A DNA stretch of 64,000 nucleotides from DATGZX01 sp035296965 (GTDB taxonomy: Bacteria; Planctomycetota; Planctomycetia; Gemmatales; Gemmataceae): positions 62,001 through 126,000 of the forward strand of contig DATGZX010000332.1 of assembly GCA_035296965.1 (NCBI GenBank). Direction: 5' to 3'. Numbering within the stretch: position 1 is the first letter of the stretch; each line of letters starts with the position of its first letter. The notes under the pieces were generated by a model. The model searched no databases and was not told the origin of the DNA. It saw only the letters and a program-made list of their open reading frames with translations. Below, piece by piece: positions 36,558 through 44,644 of the stretch. Made by a program: the position numbers and the translations under genes.

Positions 36558-38354
36558 ATGAACGAACTCGGCACGGGCACGCTGACTAGTCAGCTTGTGG
36601 AAGACCTGGGCTGGCTGGAGGAGCATTGTCGCAACCGGCCAGGGCAAGTCGTCCACGCGGGGCAACTGCGCCTCGCCGGGTCCCTGGTGCGCAATTGCAT
36701 CGTCCCTTTTCTCGAAAATCAGCCTGCCACGCCCTTGCATGTCGCGGTCGTGGGCGGAGCCGGCGCGGGCAAGAGCACGGTGATCAACTTGCTCACCGGG
36801 GCGGTCATGGCCGAGGCAAACCCCCAGGCGGGTTTTACGCGTCACCCCATTGCTTACAGCAACGCCAATGGTTCGCCGGACTGGTCAGGCCATGCCGGCT
36901 TCCTGAAGCCGCTCCGCAAACTGGAAGAGGCCAGCCCTGCGAACCTGGACGAGGATGTCTACCAGCTACGCAAGGTCCCCGAGGAGCCGATCGCTGCCAA
37001 CCTGATCAAAAACTTCGTCGTCTGGGATTGCCCGGATATGACGACGTGGGCGGCCACGGGTTATGTCCCCCGCCTGCTTGAAGTTGCTGGACTGGCTGAC
37101 ATCCTCATTTATGTCGCATCGGACGAGCGCTACAACGATGAGGTTCCCACGCAGTTTCTACAGCTTCTTCTCCAGACGCGCAAGCCGGTGATTGTTTGCC
37201 TGATGAAAATGAAGGAGGCGGATGCGCCAGCCATCATCGCACATTTCCAGCGTGAAGTTCTCGGCAAATTGGCACAAGATGCCGTGGCCTGTCTCGCCAT
37301 TCCCTTCTTGACCCCTGAGCAGCTGGCGGACCCGGTGCGCCTGGCAGCGCGCACGCGGATTACGCTCCTCAATCAGGTGGGCGTATTGGGCGACCCTGCC
37401 CTGGCCGCCCGGCGAAGGGTTGTGACTGGAGCAGCCCGCTACCTGACGACCCATTGCGAGCAGTTCCTAGCCGCCGCCCGGCAGGATGTGGCTGCTCTGG
37501 AGGACTGGCGGAGCCTTGTGCAGGCCGGCCAGGTCGAGTTCGATAACCGCTATCGGCGGGAATACCTGAGCAGCGAGAAATTCGCGAGCTTCGACGAGGC
37601 CCTGGTGCGGCTGCTCGATCTCTTGGAGTTGCCCGGCGCGGGCAAGGTGGTCAGCACCGCCCTTTGGGTCGTGCGCACTCCCTATCGGCTTATTAAAGGT
37701 TGGCTGGGCAAGGCGTTGAGCCGGTCCGAGGCTGCATCGCTTCCCGAGTATCCCGTGCTGGAACAGGCCCTCAAGGGCTGGCTCGACATGCTCCACAAGG
37801 AAGCGGTGCGCCGGGCTGACGCGCACGGCGTATGGGACCATATCGAGAAAGGCTTCAACAGCGATCTTGCCAGCCTGGCCCGAGTCCGCTTCGAGCAGGG
37901 TTTCCGCAGCTTCCGGCTCAGCCTTGCCGACGAGGTGGAGCGCACGGCGCGTTCGATTTACGAAGAGCTGGAAAAGAGTCCCATCATGCTGGCCACCCTG
38001 CGCAGCGGCAACTTTGCGCTGGATGTTGCAGCTATCGTCGGCGCCTTCACCATCGGCCACTTCGGCGTGCAGGATTTCGTGCTGGTGCCGCTCTTGGCTG
38101 CCATCAAGCAGCAGGTCATCGAGCTGCTCGGCAAGCAGTATGTCGATAATCAACGCGAGCAGATTCGCACCCGGCAGCAATTGCTCGAAGCCCAGTACAT
38201 CTCCGGGCCACTGGCGGAATGGCTGGCGCAATGGCCTGCCACGGGAGGGTCGACGTTCGAGCGCTTGCAAGCAGCCCTGCGCCGTATCCCGCTAGCGGTC
38301 CGCCAGCTGGATACCGCTGTGGCCAAGGCGCTCGGCCCCAGCGAGCGCCGCTGA
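36558..38354 (+). CDS. Large dynamin-like GTPase, first of a tandem pair
   Basis: 598 residues from ATG at 36558 (a TTG three bases upstream is unlikely). The P-loop VVGGAGAGKSTVINLLTG lies near residues 64-81. The G3 position reads WDCPDMTTW (about 156), where DxPD replaces DxPG. The G4 NKxD is not intact: the position reads VCLMKMKEAD (about 213). Long helical regions follow the G domain (about 270-598) with amphipathic stretches (LDVAAIVGAFTIGHFGVQDFVLVPLLAAI near 490) that could contact membrane. The size and layout resemble bacterial dynamin-like or related large GTPases, which remodel membranes. The partner GTPase gene begins 49 bp downstream, as in bacterial dynamin pairs. Confidence 0.72.
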   Translation: MNELGTGTLTSQLVEDLGWLEEHCRNRPGQVVHAGQLRLAGSLVRNCIVPFLENQPATPLHVAVVGGAGAGKSTVINLLTGAVMAEANPQAGFTRHPIAYSNANGSPDWSGHAGFLKPLRKLEEASPANLDEDVYQLRKVPEEPIAANLIKNFVVWDCPDMTTWAATGYVPRLLEVAGLADILIYVASDERYNDEVPTQFLQLLLQTRKPVIVCLMKMKEADAPAIIAHFQREVLGKLAQDAVACLAIPFLTPEQLADPVRLAARTRITLLNQVGVLGDPALAARRRVVTGAARYLTTHCEQFLAAARQDVAALEDWRSLVQAGQVEFDNRYRREYLSSEKFASFDEALVRLLDLLELPGAGKVVSTALWVVRTPYRLIKGWLGKALSRSEAASLPEYPVLEQALKGWLDMLHKEAVRRADAHGVWDHIEKGFNSDLASLARVRFEQGFRSFRLSLADEVERTARSIYEELEKSPIMLATLRSGNFALDVAAIVGAFTIGHFGVQDFVLVPLLAAIKQQVIELLGKQYVDNQREQIRTRQQLLEAQYISGPLAEWLAQWPATGGSTFERLQAALRRIPLAVRQLDTAVAKALGPSERR

Positions 38355-38403
38355 CATACCGATCCAGAGAGCCAAGCCGGCGATATGGACCAGCTTCAAT
38401 CTG

Positions 38404-40242
38404 ATGAGTAGTGTGCCGACAACTTCTGGTGAGCCGTTGCTTCGCACGTTGGCCCCTGCGCTAAGGCATTTGCAGCGCAGCCTGCGTGCCTGGCTGGATA
38501 CGGCCCATCGATACCCGCTGGGTACGATGGCGCGGGCCGCACTGGAGGGACTCGCCGCCGACTTGGACAGACAAGCCGAGGCCCTTGACGTGGACCGGCC
38601 CCTGCTCGTCATCATGCTCATGGGCGGCACCGGTGTCGGCAAGTCCACGCTCCTCAATGCAATGGCCGGCGGAGCAATCGCTCAGGCCTCGTTCGTCCGG
38701 CCGACGACGCGCGATCCCGTCGTCTACTATCACGCGTCGGTCCGCCCCGAGCGCCTGGACCCGGTCATGCAACATTGCCGGCTGGCAGCGCACAATCGGC
38801 CGTCGCTCGAACAAAAGATTCTGGTGGACACGCCCGACCTGGACAGCAACGACCTCGCCAACCGCGAGAAACTGCACAATCTCCTGCCGGTGGCCGACAT
38901 CGTGCTGTACGTAGGCTCCCAGGAAAAATATCACGACAAGTTGGGCTGGGAACTTTTCCTAGAGCAGCGCCGCCGGCACGCCTTTGCGTTTGTGCTCAAT
39001 AAATGGGACCGCTGCTTGCATGGCACCGGCGGCGTGCGGCCGGATGAAGATCTTCTTCGCGATCTCAAGAACGAAGGATTCGACAATCCTCTTCTCTTCC
39101 GCACCACCGCTCAGGCGTGGGTCGATCGAGCCGATGGCGACGGCCTGCAACCGCCCTCCCTGCCGGAGGGAGAACAGTTTTCCGAGCTTGTCCGCTGGTT
39201 GGAAGTGGGTTTGACGCGTCTGGAGATCGAGGCCATCAAGGCTCGCGGCGTCAGCCAATTGCTGCAGCAGCTGCACCAAGCGCTTGACGCTGCGTGCCCG
39301 CCGGAGTTGTCCGCGGCGGCGGACAAGACCCGAACCAGCTGGGAAGGAATCCTGGCGGAGGAAGCTGCCTCCACGGTGGAAGCTCTCCTGAACACGTTGG
39401 AGCCCTATCAGCGCGAAATCGAACAACACTTTGCAATGGAAGGCCAGCGCCGCTTCCACGGGATCATGGCGGGTTACCTGCACTTGCTCACGCGCGCGAA
39501 GTATTTCGGCTCGACACTTCGCGATCGGCTCCCGTTTCTGCCCCGCTCCGCACAATCCGTGCAAATGCCGGCTGCATGGGACCTGGCTGCCTTCTCACGG
39601 AACTGCAGCGCGGCGGCCGGCGATCGTCACCTGGATGCCCGCGCGCGTGCGCTCCCCAACCGTCTTCTCGTAGAAGCAGATCGAGAAGGCTTTCCGCTCG
39701 ACCTGCTCACCCAGCCGGTGGAAGCCACCTCCAAGATGAATTGGCGGCAACGCTATGCGCAGGCGCTGGTCGAAGTCTTGCAAAGTGTCGAACGCCAATG
39801 GACTCACCCGGCTGGAGTGCGCCGTTGGGCGCAGGGCGGCCTTACGCTTCTGGCGGATTGGCTTCCTGCCGCCGTTTTCGTCGCCGCCTGCCTGCGTCTG
39901 CTCTGGCGTCATTTCATGACCGACATCAAGATCGAATTGTTTGACGTGCTCTTGCCGGCAATCGTTCTATTGGTCGTATTAGTGATTCTCCACGTCCTCG
40001 TCATTCTTTTCTTACCTGTGCGCTGGTCCGCAATCCGCAATGAATTTCACAGGCGCCTGGAGCAGCGCGTGCGCAGCGACCTAGGGGGGGGGTATCTCGC
40101 CATCCCCGCGGACGTGGCCGATGCGCTGCATCTGGAACGCCGGCAAGTTGAGCAGCTCGCCGGCGAGACCCGCGAAGTGGCGGCCTGGCTGGCGCATCAC
40201 GAGCAAGCCGCCAGCATTGCTGCGCTATACGGAAAGGAATGA
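38404..40242 (+). CDS. Membrane-anchored large GTPase, second of a tandem pair
   Basis: 612 residues, ATG at 38404. The G domain is better preserved than in its neighbour: MLMGGTGVGKSTLLNAMAGG near 72-91, switch TTRDP, G3 VDTPDLDSND near 141, G4 LNKWDRC near 198. A helical stalk follows, and two transmembrane segments lie near residues 479-505 and 514-540 (ADWLPAAVFVAACLRLLW; LPAIVLLVVLVILHVLVILF). The tail is cytoplasmic and helical. With the soluble GTPase upstream it may form a heteromeric membrane-remodelling or septation machine; that role is inference from architecture alone. Confidence 0.75.
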   Translation: MSSVPTTSGEPLLRTLAPALRHLQRSLRAWLDTAHRYPLGTMARAALEGLAADLDRQAEALDVDRPLLVIMLMGGTGVGKSTLLNAMAGGAIAQASFVRPTTRDPVVYYHASVRPERLDPVMQHCRLAAHNRPSLEQKILVDTPDLDSNDLANREKLHNLLPVADIVLYVGSQEKYHDKLGWELFLEQRRRHAFAFVLNKWDRCLHGTGGVRPDEDLLRDLKNEGFDNPLLFRTTAQAWVDRADGDGLQPPSLPEGEQFSELVRWLEVGLTRLEIEAIKARGVSQLLQQLHQALDAACPPELSAAADKTRTSWEGILAEEAASTVEALLNTLEPYQREIEQHFAMEGQRRFHGIMAGYLHLLTRAKYFGSTLRDRLPFLPRSAQSVQMPAAWDLAAFSRNCSAAAGDRHLDARARALPNRLLVEADREGFPLDLLTQPVEATSKMNWRQRYAQALVEVLQSVERQWTHPAGVRRWAQGGLTLLADWLPAAVFVAACLRLLWRHFMTDIKIELFDVLLPAIVLLVVLVILHVLVILFLPVRWSAIRNEFHRRLEQRVRSDLGGGYLAIPADVADALHLERRQVEQLAGETREVAAWLAHHEQAASIAALYGKE

Positions 40243-40247
40243 GTTGC

Positions 40248-40604
40248 TCAGGGCGGATTCCCGGTGCTGATGGCAGGGAGTTTGTTCGGACCGGCAGACG
40301 TGCCAGTTGTCGGGCCCGACAAGAGCATCGGCATGACCGGCGCCGGCAAGGACGGCGCGGCTCCAGGTGCGAGTGGGGCCCCCGTTGGCGGCGCTGTCGG
40401 TGCCGGTGCTGTGGGAAAAACCGGAGGCGGAATTGGGCCGGCTACAGTCGGCGCGGGCCCTCCCGGATGGGGATTACAAACGCCTCCGTAAGGCGCCGTC
40501 TGCCCCGGTTCCAGCCTGCCTGGCTTGAGGTGGTCCAGTACATCCGCCAGCGGCGCGGTACTGCACCCACTCAGCAACAATGTCAGGACCGCCCAGCGCT
40601 TCAC
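40248..40604 (-). CDS. Small Pro/Gly/Ala-rich lipoprotein
   Basis: 118 residues from a GTG at 40604. The N-terminus VKRWAVLTLLLSGCSTAP is a lipoprotein signal with lipobox LSGC. The mature part is a Pro-Ala-Gly low-complexity chain (APTAPPTGAPLAPGAAPSLP). No enzymatic domain is present; it is probably an envelope-attached spacer. It lies downstream of holB on the same strand and is convergent with the second GTPase gene. The start is uncertain because longer ATG-free versions exist. Confidence 0.5.
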   Translation of the reverse strand: MKRWAVLTLLLSGCSTAPLADVLDHLKPGRLEPGQTAPYGGVCNPHPGGPAPTVAGPIPPPVFPTAPAPTAPPTGAPLAPGAAPSLPAPVMPMLLSGPTTGTSAGPNKLPAISTGNPP

Positions 40605-40782
40605 GGCAAAAGCCTGCCCTTTCTTGGCCCGCTCGGCGCAGACTCCGCTCGAAGGAGGGCCTGTCAGCGCGACGGACCGTGCGTGCGCAACGAGAGTTTC
40701 CCAAATGCTAAATGAGTTCTGGAGGGAGTGCGTATAGCAAGTCGCCCTTGGCGGGGCAATAGCAATTGCACCGCAAATAAAC

Positions 40783-41799
40783 CTACTGGATCGCGCGACC
40801 GGTAGCATCCATCAGCGCCTCGAGCACCAGAACAAGCTGAGCGCGCCGGTCAATCTGCATATCGCCTTCCAGGCAGCGGTCGAGTAAGGCCAGGATTTGT
40901 TCCGGGTCCTTGCGTCCAACCAATTCCTCCAACATACGCATGTCCGTCGGTTCCGCCAGTTTGGGCGTGCTGCCCACGCTCAGCTCCAGGGCCGTGTTCA
41001 GGAATTCGACCAGGAAGCCCACAACCAGCGCGGCCCGGCGCCGCTGGGCAGATGATTCCTTGCCTGCTTCCTCGACGAAGCGGACCAGGGTTTGCGCCAG
41101 CCCAACGCTATCGCAGGGCGTTTTGCTGAGGAGGTCGAGCAGGCTTTCGCGAAAGCTCCATAGGGCCGGGTCCGCCAGGGCGAGGGCCTGCCCCAGGCTG
41201 CCCCCGCTCAGCCGGGCCAGCCGATCAATGAGCGACGGGTCTTCGAGTCCCTGCTCGCGTAGGATCTCCGCGACCAGGGATTCGGGAAGCGGCGCGAAGT
41301 GCACGACCTGGCAACGGGATACGATCGTTGTCAGTTGCCGGTCGGGACTAGTGCCGATCAGCAGAAGAACCGAGCGCGGCGGCGGCTCTTCGAGTGTTTT
41401 GAGAAAGCAGTTAGCCGCGGCGTCATTGAGATCGTCGGCATCGTCGAGGATTGCGACCTTGCCTCGGCCGCGCGCCGACTTCAGACTGAAGGAATGGCAT
41501 AGCTCGCGGACAACTTCGATCGGCAGCTCCAGACCATCCTCCGGTCGCCCGGCGACATAAAAATCGGGATGAGTGCCGGCCGCGACCTGGGCGCATGCGG
41601 CACACTGATCGCAGGCTTCCAGGCGCGGCCTTGCCGGAGCCTCGCAGAGAAGGGCCTTGGCCAGCTCCTCGGCAAAGAGGCGCTTGCCGACGCCCGGTGG
41701 TCCGGAGAAAAGATAGGCATGGCCGAGCCGGCCGCGCGCGACGATGCGCTCGAACATCTCGACAAGGGGCTCATGCCCCCGCACCCGCTGCCAGGACAC
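40783..41799 (-). CDS. holB: DNA polymerase III delta' subunit (clamp loader)
   Basis: 338 residues from GTG at 41799 (MSWQRVRGHEPLVEMF); another GTG at 41820 is possible. AAA+ features: HAYLFSGPPGVGKRLFAEELA (Walker A), the zinc site CEAP...CDQCAACAQV, ILDDADDLNDAAANCFLKTLEEPP (Walker B region plus following helix) and the SRC motif (VSRCQVV). It acts in the clamp-loader complex that places the beta clamp on primed DNA. It overlaps the end of tmk by about 29 bp, the common tmk-holB arrangement. Confidence 0.9.
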   Translation of the reverse strand: MSWQRVRGHEPLVEMFERIVARGRLGHAYLFSGPPGVGKRLFAEELAKALLCEAPARPRLEACDQCAACAQVAAGTHPDFYVAGRPEDGLELPIEVVRELCHSFSLKSARGRGKVAILDDADDLNDAAANCFLKTLEEPPPRSVLLLIGTSPDRQLTTIVSRCQVVHFAPLPESLVAEILREQGLEDPSLIDRLARLSGGSLGQALALADPALWSFRESLLDLLSKTPCDSVGLAQTLVRFVEEAGKESSAQRRRAALVVGFLVEFLNTALELSVGSTPKLAEPTDMRMLEELVGRKDPEQILALLDRCLEGDMQIDRRAQLVLVLEALMDATGRAIQ

Positions 41800-42400
41800 G
41801 GGCCACCTCCTCCTGAACACGATCTTGCACTAGGGCGATGGACTGGTTGGCGTCGATTACCTTGATTCTGTCGGGCCGACGCTGGGCTTCGGCCAGGAAC
41901 CCAGTGCGCACGCGCTCGTGATACGAAGACTCGCGACTCTCCACGCGATCCGCCGGGCCAAGCCGCCGGCCATGGGCCATCTCGATGGGCAAATCCAAAA
42001 TGAGCGTGAGGTCTGGTTCCAGTCCACCCGTGGCGATCCGGCCGACCTGCCATAGCAGAGCGGGGTCGAGTCCACCCGCATGGCCCTGGTAGACAACGTT
42101 CGCCAGCAGATAGCGGTCCGAGACGACGATCCGGCCGGATGCCAGCGCCGGGGCAATGATCTCGGCAGTCAACTGCGCCCGGCTGGCCATGAAGAGGAGA
42201 GTTTCGCACGGCAGGGCCATTTCGCGGCGCCGGTCCAGCAGCAGGTCGCGGATCACGTCGCCAATGGCCGTGCCGCCGGGATCGGCGCACTCTGTGACCT
42301 GGTGGCCGCGCGTCCGCAACCAGTCCGCCAGCAGCCGGCATTGAGTCGATTTGCCTGTCCCATCCAATCCATCCAGCGAGATGAAGAGCGCTCGGGCCAT
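41771..42400 (-). CDS. tmk: Thymidylate kinase
   Basis: 209 residues, ATG at 42400. Motifs: LFISLDGLDGTGKSTQCRLLADW (P-loop), the DPGG segment replacing the usual REPG, SDRYLLANVVYQG, and a lid region with RRLGPADRVESR. It phosphorylates dTMP to dTDP with ATP for DNA synthesis. The gene overlaps holB and lies 44 bp downstream of the lipoyl-domain gene. Confidence 0.93.
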   Translation of the reverse strand: MARALFISLDGLDGTGKSTQCRLLADWLRTRGHQVTECADPGGTAIGDVIRDLLLDRRREMALPCETLLFMASRAQLTAEIIAPALASGRIVVSDRYLLANVVYQGHAGGLDPALLWQVGRIATGGLEPDLTLILDLPIEMAHGRRLGPADRVESRESSYHERVRTGFLAEAQRRPDRIKVIDANQSIALVQDRVQEEVARVLAAGAGA

Positions 42401-42444
42401 GAAATCCTCGCGCGATCCAGGAGCCCGTCCGCAATTGCAGACTA

Positions 42445-42708
42445 CTACTGCCCTTGATCGGGACGAACCGCACTCTCGTTCACTTCCAGAACGCCAAGCA
42501 CCTGTCCCGGATGCAGGGGGTCGTTGGGCCAGGCGGTTTTCTCGACCAGCCGGCCCGTTGCCGGTGCGGACACGTCAAAGGTGGCGCCGCTGACGAGCAC
42601 CTCCACCAGGCGATCGCCCTCGAAGATCTCCTCGCCGGAGTCGGCGTACCAGGAGCTCAGGACCACGGGTGCTGCTCCCAACTCAGGGAGTATCACGGGC
42701 GCTTGCAT
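42445..42708 (-). CDS. Lipoyl/biotinyl-like domain protein lacking the acceptor lysine
   Basis: 87 residues, ATG at 42708. The fold of a lipoyl domain is clear: VILPELGAAPVVLSSWYADS, EGDRLVEVLVSGATFDVSAP and GRLVEKTAWPNDPLHPGQVL. In normal lipoyl or biotinyl domains the hairpin carries (E/M)(T/A)(D/M)KA; here the equivalent positions read LVSGA with Gly at about residue 41, so there is no lysine to modify. It overlaps the lipA end by 26 bp and sits in a lipB-lipA cluster, which makes the missing lysine notable. It may be a structural domain or a regulator. Confidence 0.8.
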   Translation of the reverse strand: MQAPVILPELGAAPVVLSSWYADSGEEIFEGDRLVEVLVSGATFDVSAPATGRLVEKTAWPNDPLHPGQVLGVLEVNESAVRPDQGQ

Positions 42709-43606
42709 GGTCCTTCACCATTTCATCGGCATGGTAACTGGAGCGTACGAACGGCCCGCTTGCCACATGTTTGAATCCCATCGAGCGGGCCAGTACCGCC
42801 AGCTCGTCGAATTCCGCAGGCGGCACGTAGCGCTTGACAGGAATGTGCTTCAGCGTCGGCGCCAGGTATTGCCCCAGAGTCAGATTATCGCAGCGGACAT
42901 CGCGCAAATCGGCCAGGACCTCCAGCAACTCTTCCCTGGTCTCACCCAGGCCCAGCATCAGGCCGCTCTTCGTGACGATTTCGGGGGCCCGTCGTTTGAC
43001 ATGCGCGAGCAGATCGAGGCTCCTCTGGTACTCGGCCCTGCCGCGGACTTTTTTGTACAGGCGCGGCACCGTTTCCATGTTGTGGTTGTAAACTTCGGGC
43101 CGGGCTTGCAGGACCCGCTCGATGGCGCTCTCGTCTCCCAGGAAATCGGGAGTGAGCACTTCAACGGCTGCGCCGGTTCGGCCGCGCACCGCGAGAACGC
43201 AGCGGTAGAAATGATCGGCCCCGCCGTCGGGCAGATCATCGCGCGTCACGGAAGTGATCACCACATGGCGCAGTCCTAGACGCAGCGCAGCTTCCGCCAC
43301 GCGCTCCGGCTCGTCATCCTCCAGGGCTTCCGGTGACCCGCGCGGGACGGAGCAGAAGCCGCAGGGACGGGTGCAGACGTTTCCCAGGATCATGAACGTG
43401 GCGGTCCGGCGCGCGTAACACTCGGGCCGGTTCGGGCAGCGCGCGTTCTCACAGACCGTTTCGAGGCGCAGCTCGTTTAGCAATTCCTGCGTAAAGGAGT
43501 TCCCATTGCCGCGGGGTAGGCTGCGCTTCAGCCAGTCGGGCAAGCGGCGCTGCGGGGGCGGCGCGCTTGGCGCGGGCAAGGAGTCAAGAACGGGTAGCGA
43601 GCGCAT
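42683..43606 (-). CDS. lipA: Lipoyl synthase
   Basis: 307 residues from ATG at 43606 (RSLPVLDSLPAPSAPPPQRR); the longer ORF overlaps most of lipB. Both iron-sulfur sites are present: CENARCPNRPEC and the radical SAM motif CTRPCGFC, followed by TSVTRDDLPDGGADHF and YNHNMETVPRLY. LipA inserts two sulfurs into protein-bound octanoyl groups to form lipoyl. It overlaps the end of lipB by 23 bp and the lipoyl-like gene by 26 bp, so the three are translated in close coupling. Confidence 0.95.
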   Translation of the reverse strand: MRSLPVLDSLPAPSAPPPQRRLPDWLKRSLPRGNGNSFTQELLNELRLETVCENARCPNRPECYARRTATFMILGNVCTRPCGFCSVPRGSPEALEDDEPERVAEAALRLGLRHVVITSVTRDDLPDGGADHFYRCVLAVRGRTGAAVEVLTPDFLGDESAIERVLQARPEVYNHNMETVPRLYKKVRGRAEYQRSLDLLAHVKRRAPEIVTKSGLMLGLGETREELLEVLADLRDVRCDNLTLGQYLAPTLKHIPVKRYVPPAEFDELAVLARSMGFKHVASGPFVRSSYHADEMVKDHASARDTP

Positions 43607-44342
43607 CGAGAGGGGCCTTTCGCCGGAGCAAGGGATGTTCGAAGAAGAGCGACGTGCGTGCGAAGGCAAATCGCTGCGCGAAATGCTCCAGCAAACGCTC
43701 GCGAACGAGTGCAGGCCGCAGCGGCCCACGGCGCTCGCGCTCGATCGACGTCATGATGGCGCCTTCCGCCCGTCCCGATCCGCAAGTCAGCACGCGCCGG
43801 AACACCTCGAGATTAGGATTGATGTTCAGCACGGCGCCGTAGTAAGTCACCCAGTCTCGCACGGCGATGCCGATGCCGGCCACAGGCCGATCTCCCACCC
43901 AGACCGCGGGCTGTCCCGGCCGCGTATGAGCGCGAATGCTGAAGTCATCGAGCACGGCGACGACGACCTCTTGCAGTCGATCGATGTAGTCTTGCAGGCC
44001 GAGACCGAGGCGATCCAGGGCGAGGATAGGATAAATGGCCAGTTGACCAGGTTGGTGCAACAGGCAGCCGCCGCCGCGGTTCACCCACCGAACCTTCCAA
44101 TGGCGCGCGACCAGCTCCTCCGCCTCGCACAGGACATTGTTCCAACTTCCCTGGCGGCCGACGGTGATCAAAGGCGGGTGTTCGCAGAGGACCAGCGCAG
44201 AGGCGGAACGGTCACCGCTCACCTGATAGACCAACCGGCGCTGCAGCGCGAGCGCAGCGTCGAAGTCGACCGGTCCCAGGACATACGCCTGCAATGCGGA
44301 ATCGGCGGCGGTGTTGGCCAGTGGCTGCGGCGCTTCGGTCAT
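43584..44342 (-). CDS. lipB: Octanoyltransferase LipB-like protein
   Basis: 252 residues from ATG at 44342. The BPL/LPL-type fold is evident: LCEHPPLITVGRQGSWNN, RGGGCLLHQPGQLAIYP (family RGGxxTxHxPGQ region), VWVGDRPVAGIGIAVRD and LEVFRRVLTCGSG with the catalytic Cys (about 187). The catalytic Lys, normally in the R-K-I-A-A-I-G stretch, reads R-P-V-A-G-I-G (about 153) here. LipB moves octanoyl from acyl carrier protein to lipoyl domains; with the Lys changed the rate may be low or another residue may serve. First gene of the lip cluster. Confidence 0.85.
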   Translation of the reverse strand: MTEAPQPLANTAADSALQAYVLGPVDFDAALALQRRLVYQVSGDRSASALVLCEHPPLITVGRQGSWNNVLCEAEELVARHWKVRWVNRGGGCLLHQPGQLAIYPILALDRLGLGLQDYIDRLQEVVVAVLDDFSIRAHTRPGQPAVWVGDRPVAGIGIAVRDWVTYYGAVLNINPNLEVFRRVLTCGSGRAEGAIMTSIERERRGPLRPALVRERLLEHFAQRFAFARTSLFFEHPLLRRKAPLDALATRS

Positions 44343-44644
44343 GCTCCATCTCAACAGCAGGGGCTCACGAACGACTGTCCGTGAGCCCGCACCTACTCTC
44401 CCGGTCAATCGGCAATACGCTTCTGAGTTAATGTACCAACCACGTCAAGTGGGCCACAAGCATATTTCATTCGATGTCGGCATTGGGATTCGCTGTTGCC
44501 CAACGATCGCGGGGCATGCAGAATGGCAACTTATCAGGCGGCGAAGGTCATGCTCAAGGTTCGGAACCCGTTGCGATCGTCCATGCCTTCGAACCAGCGG
44601 GACGGCCGCGATTCCCCCCGCGCTGCCGGAAGCGGCGAGCGACT

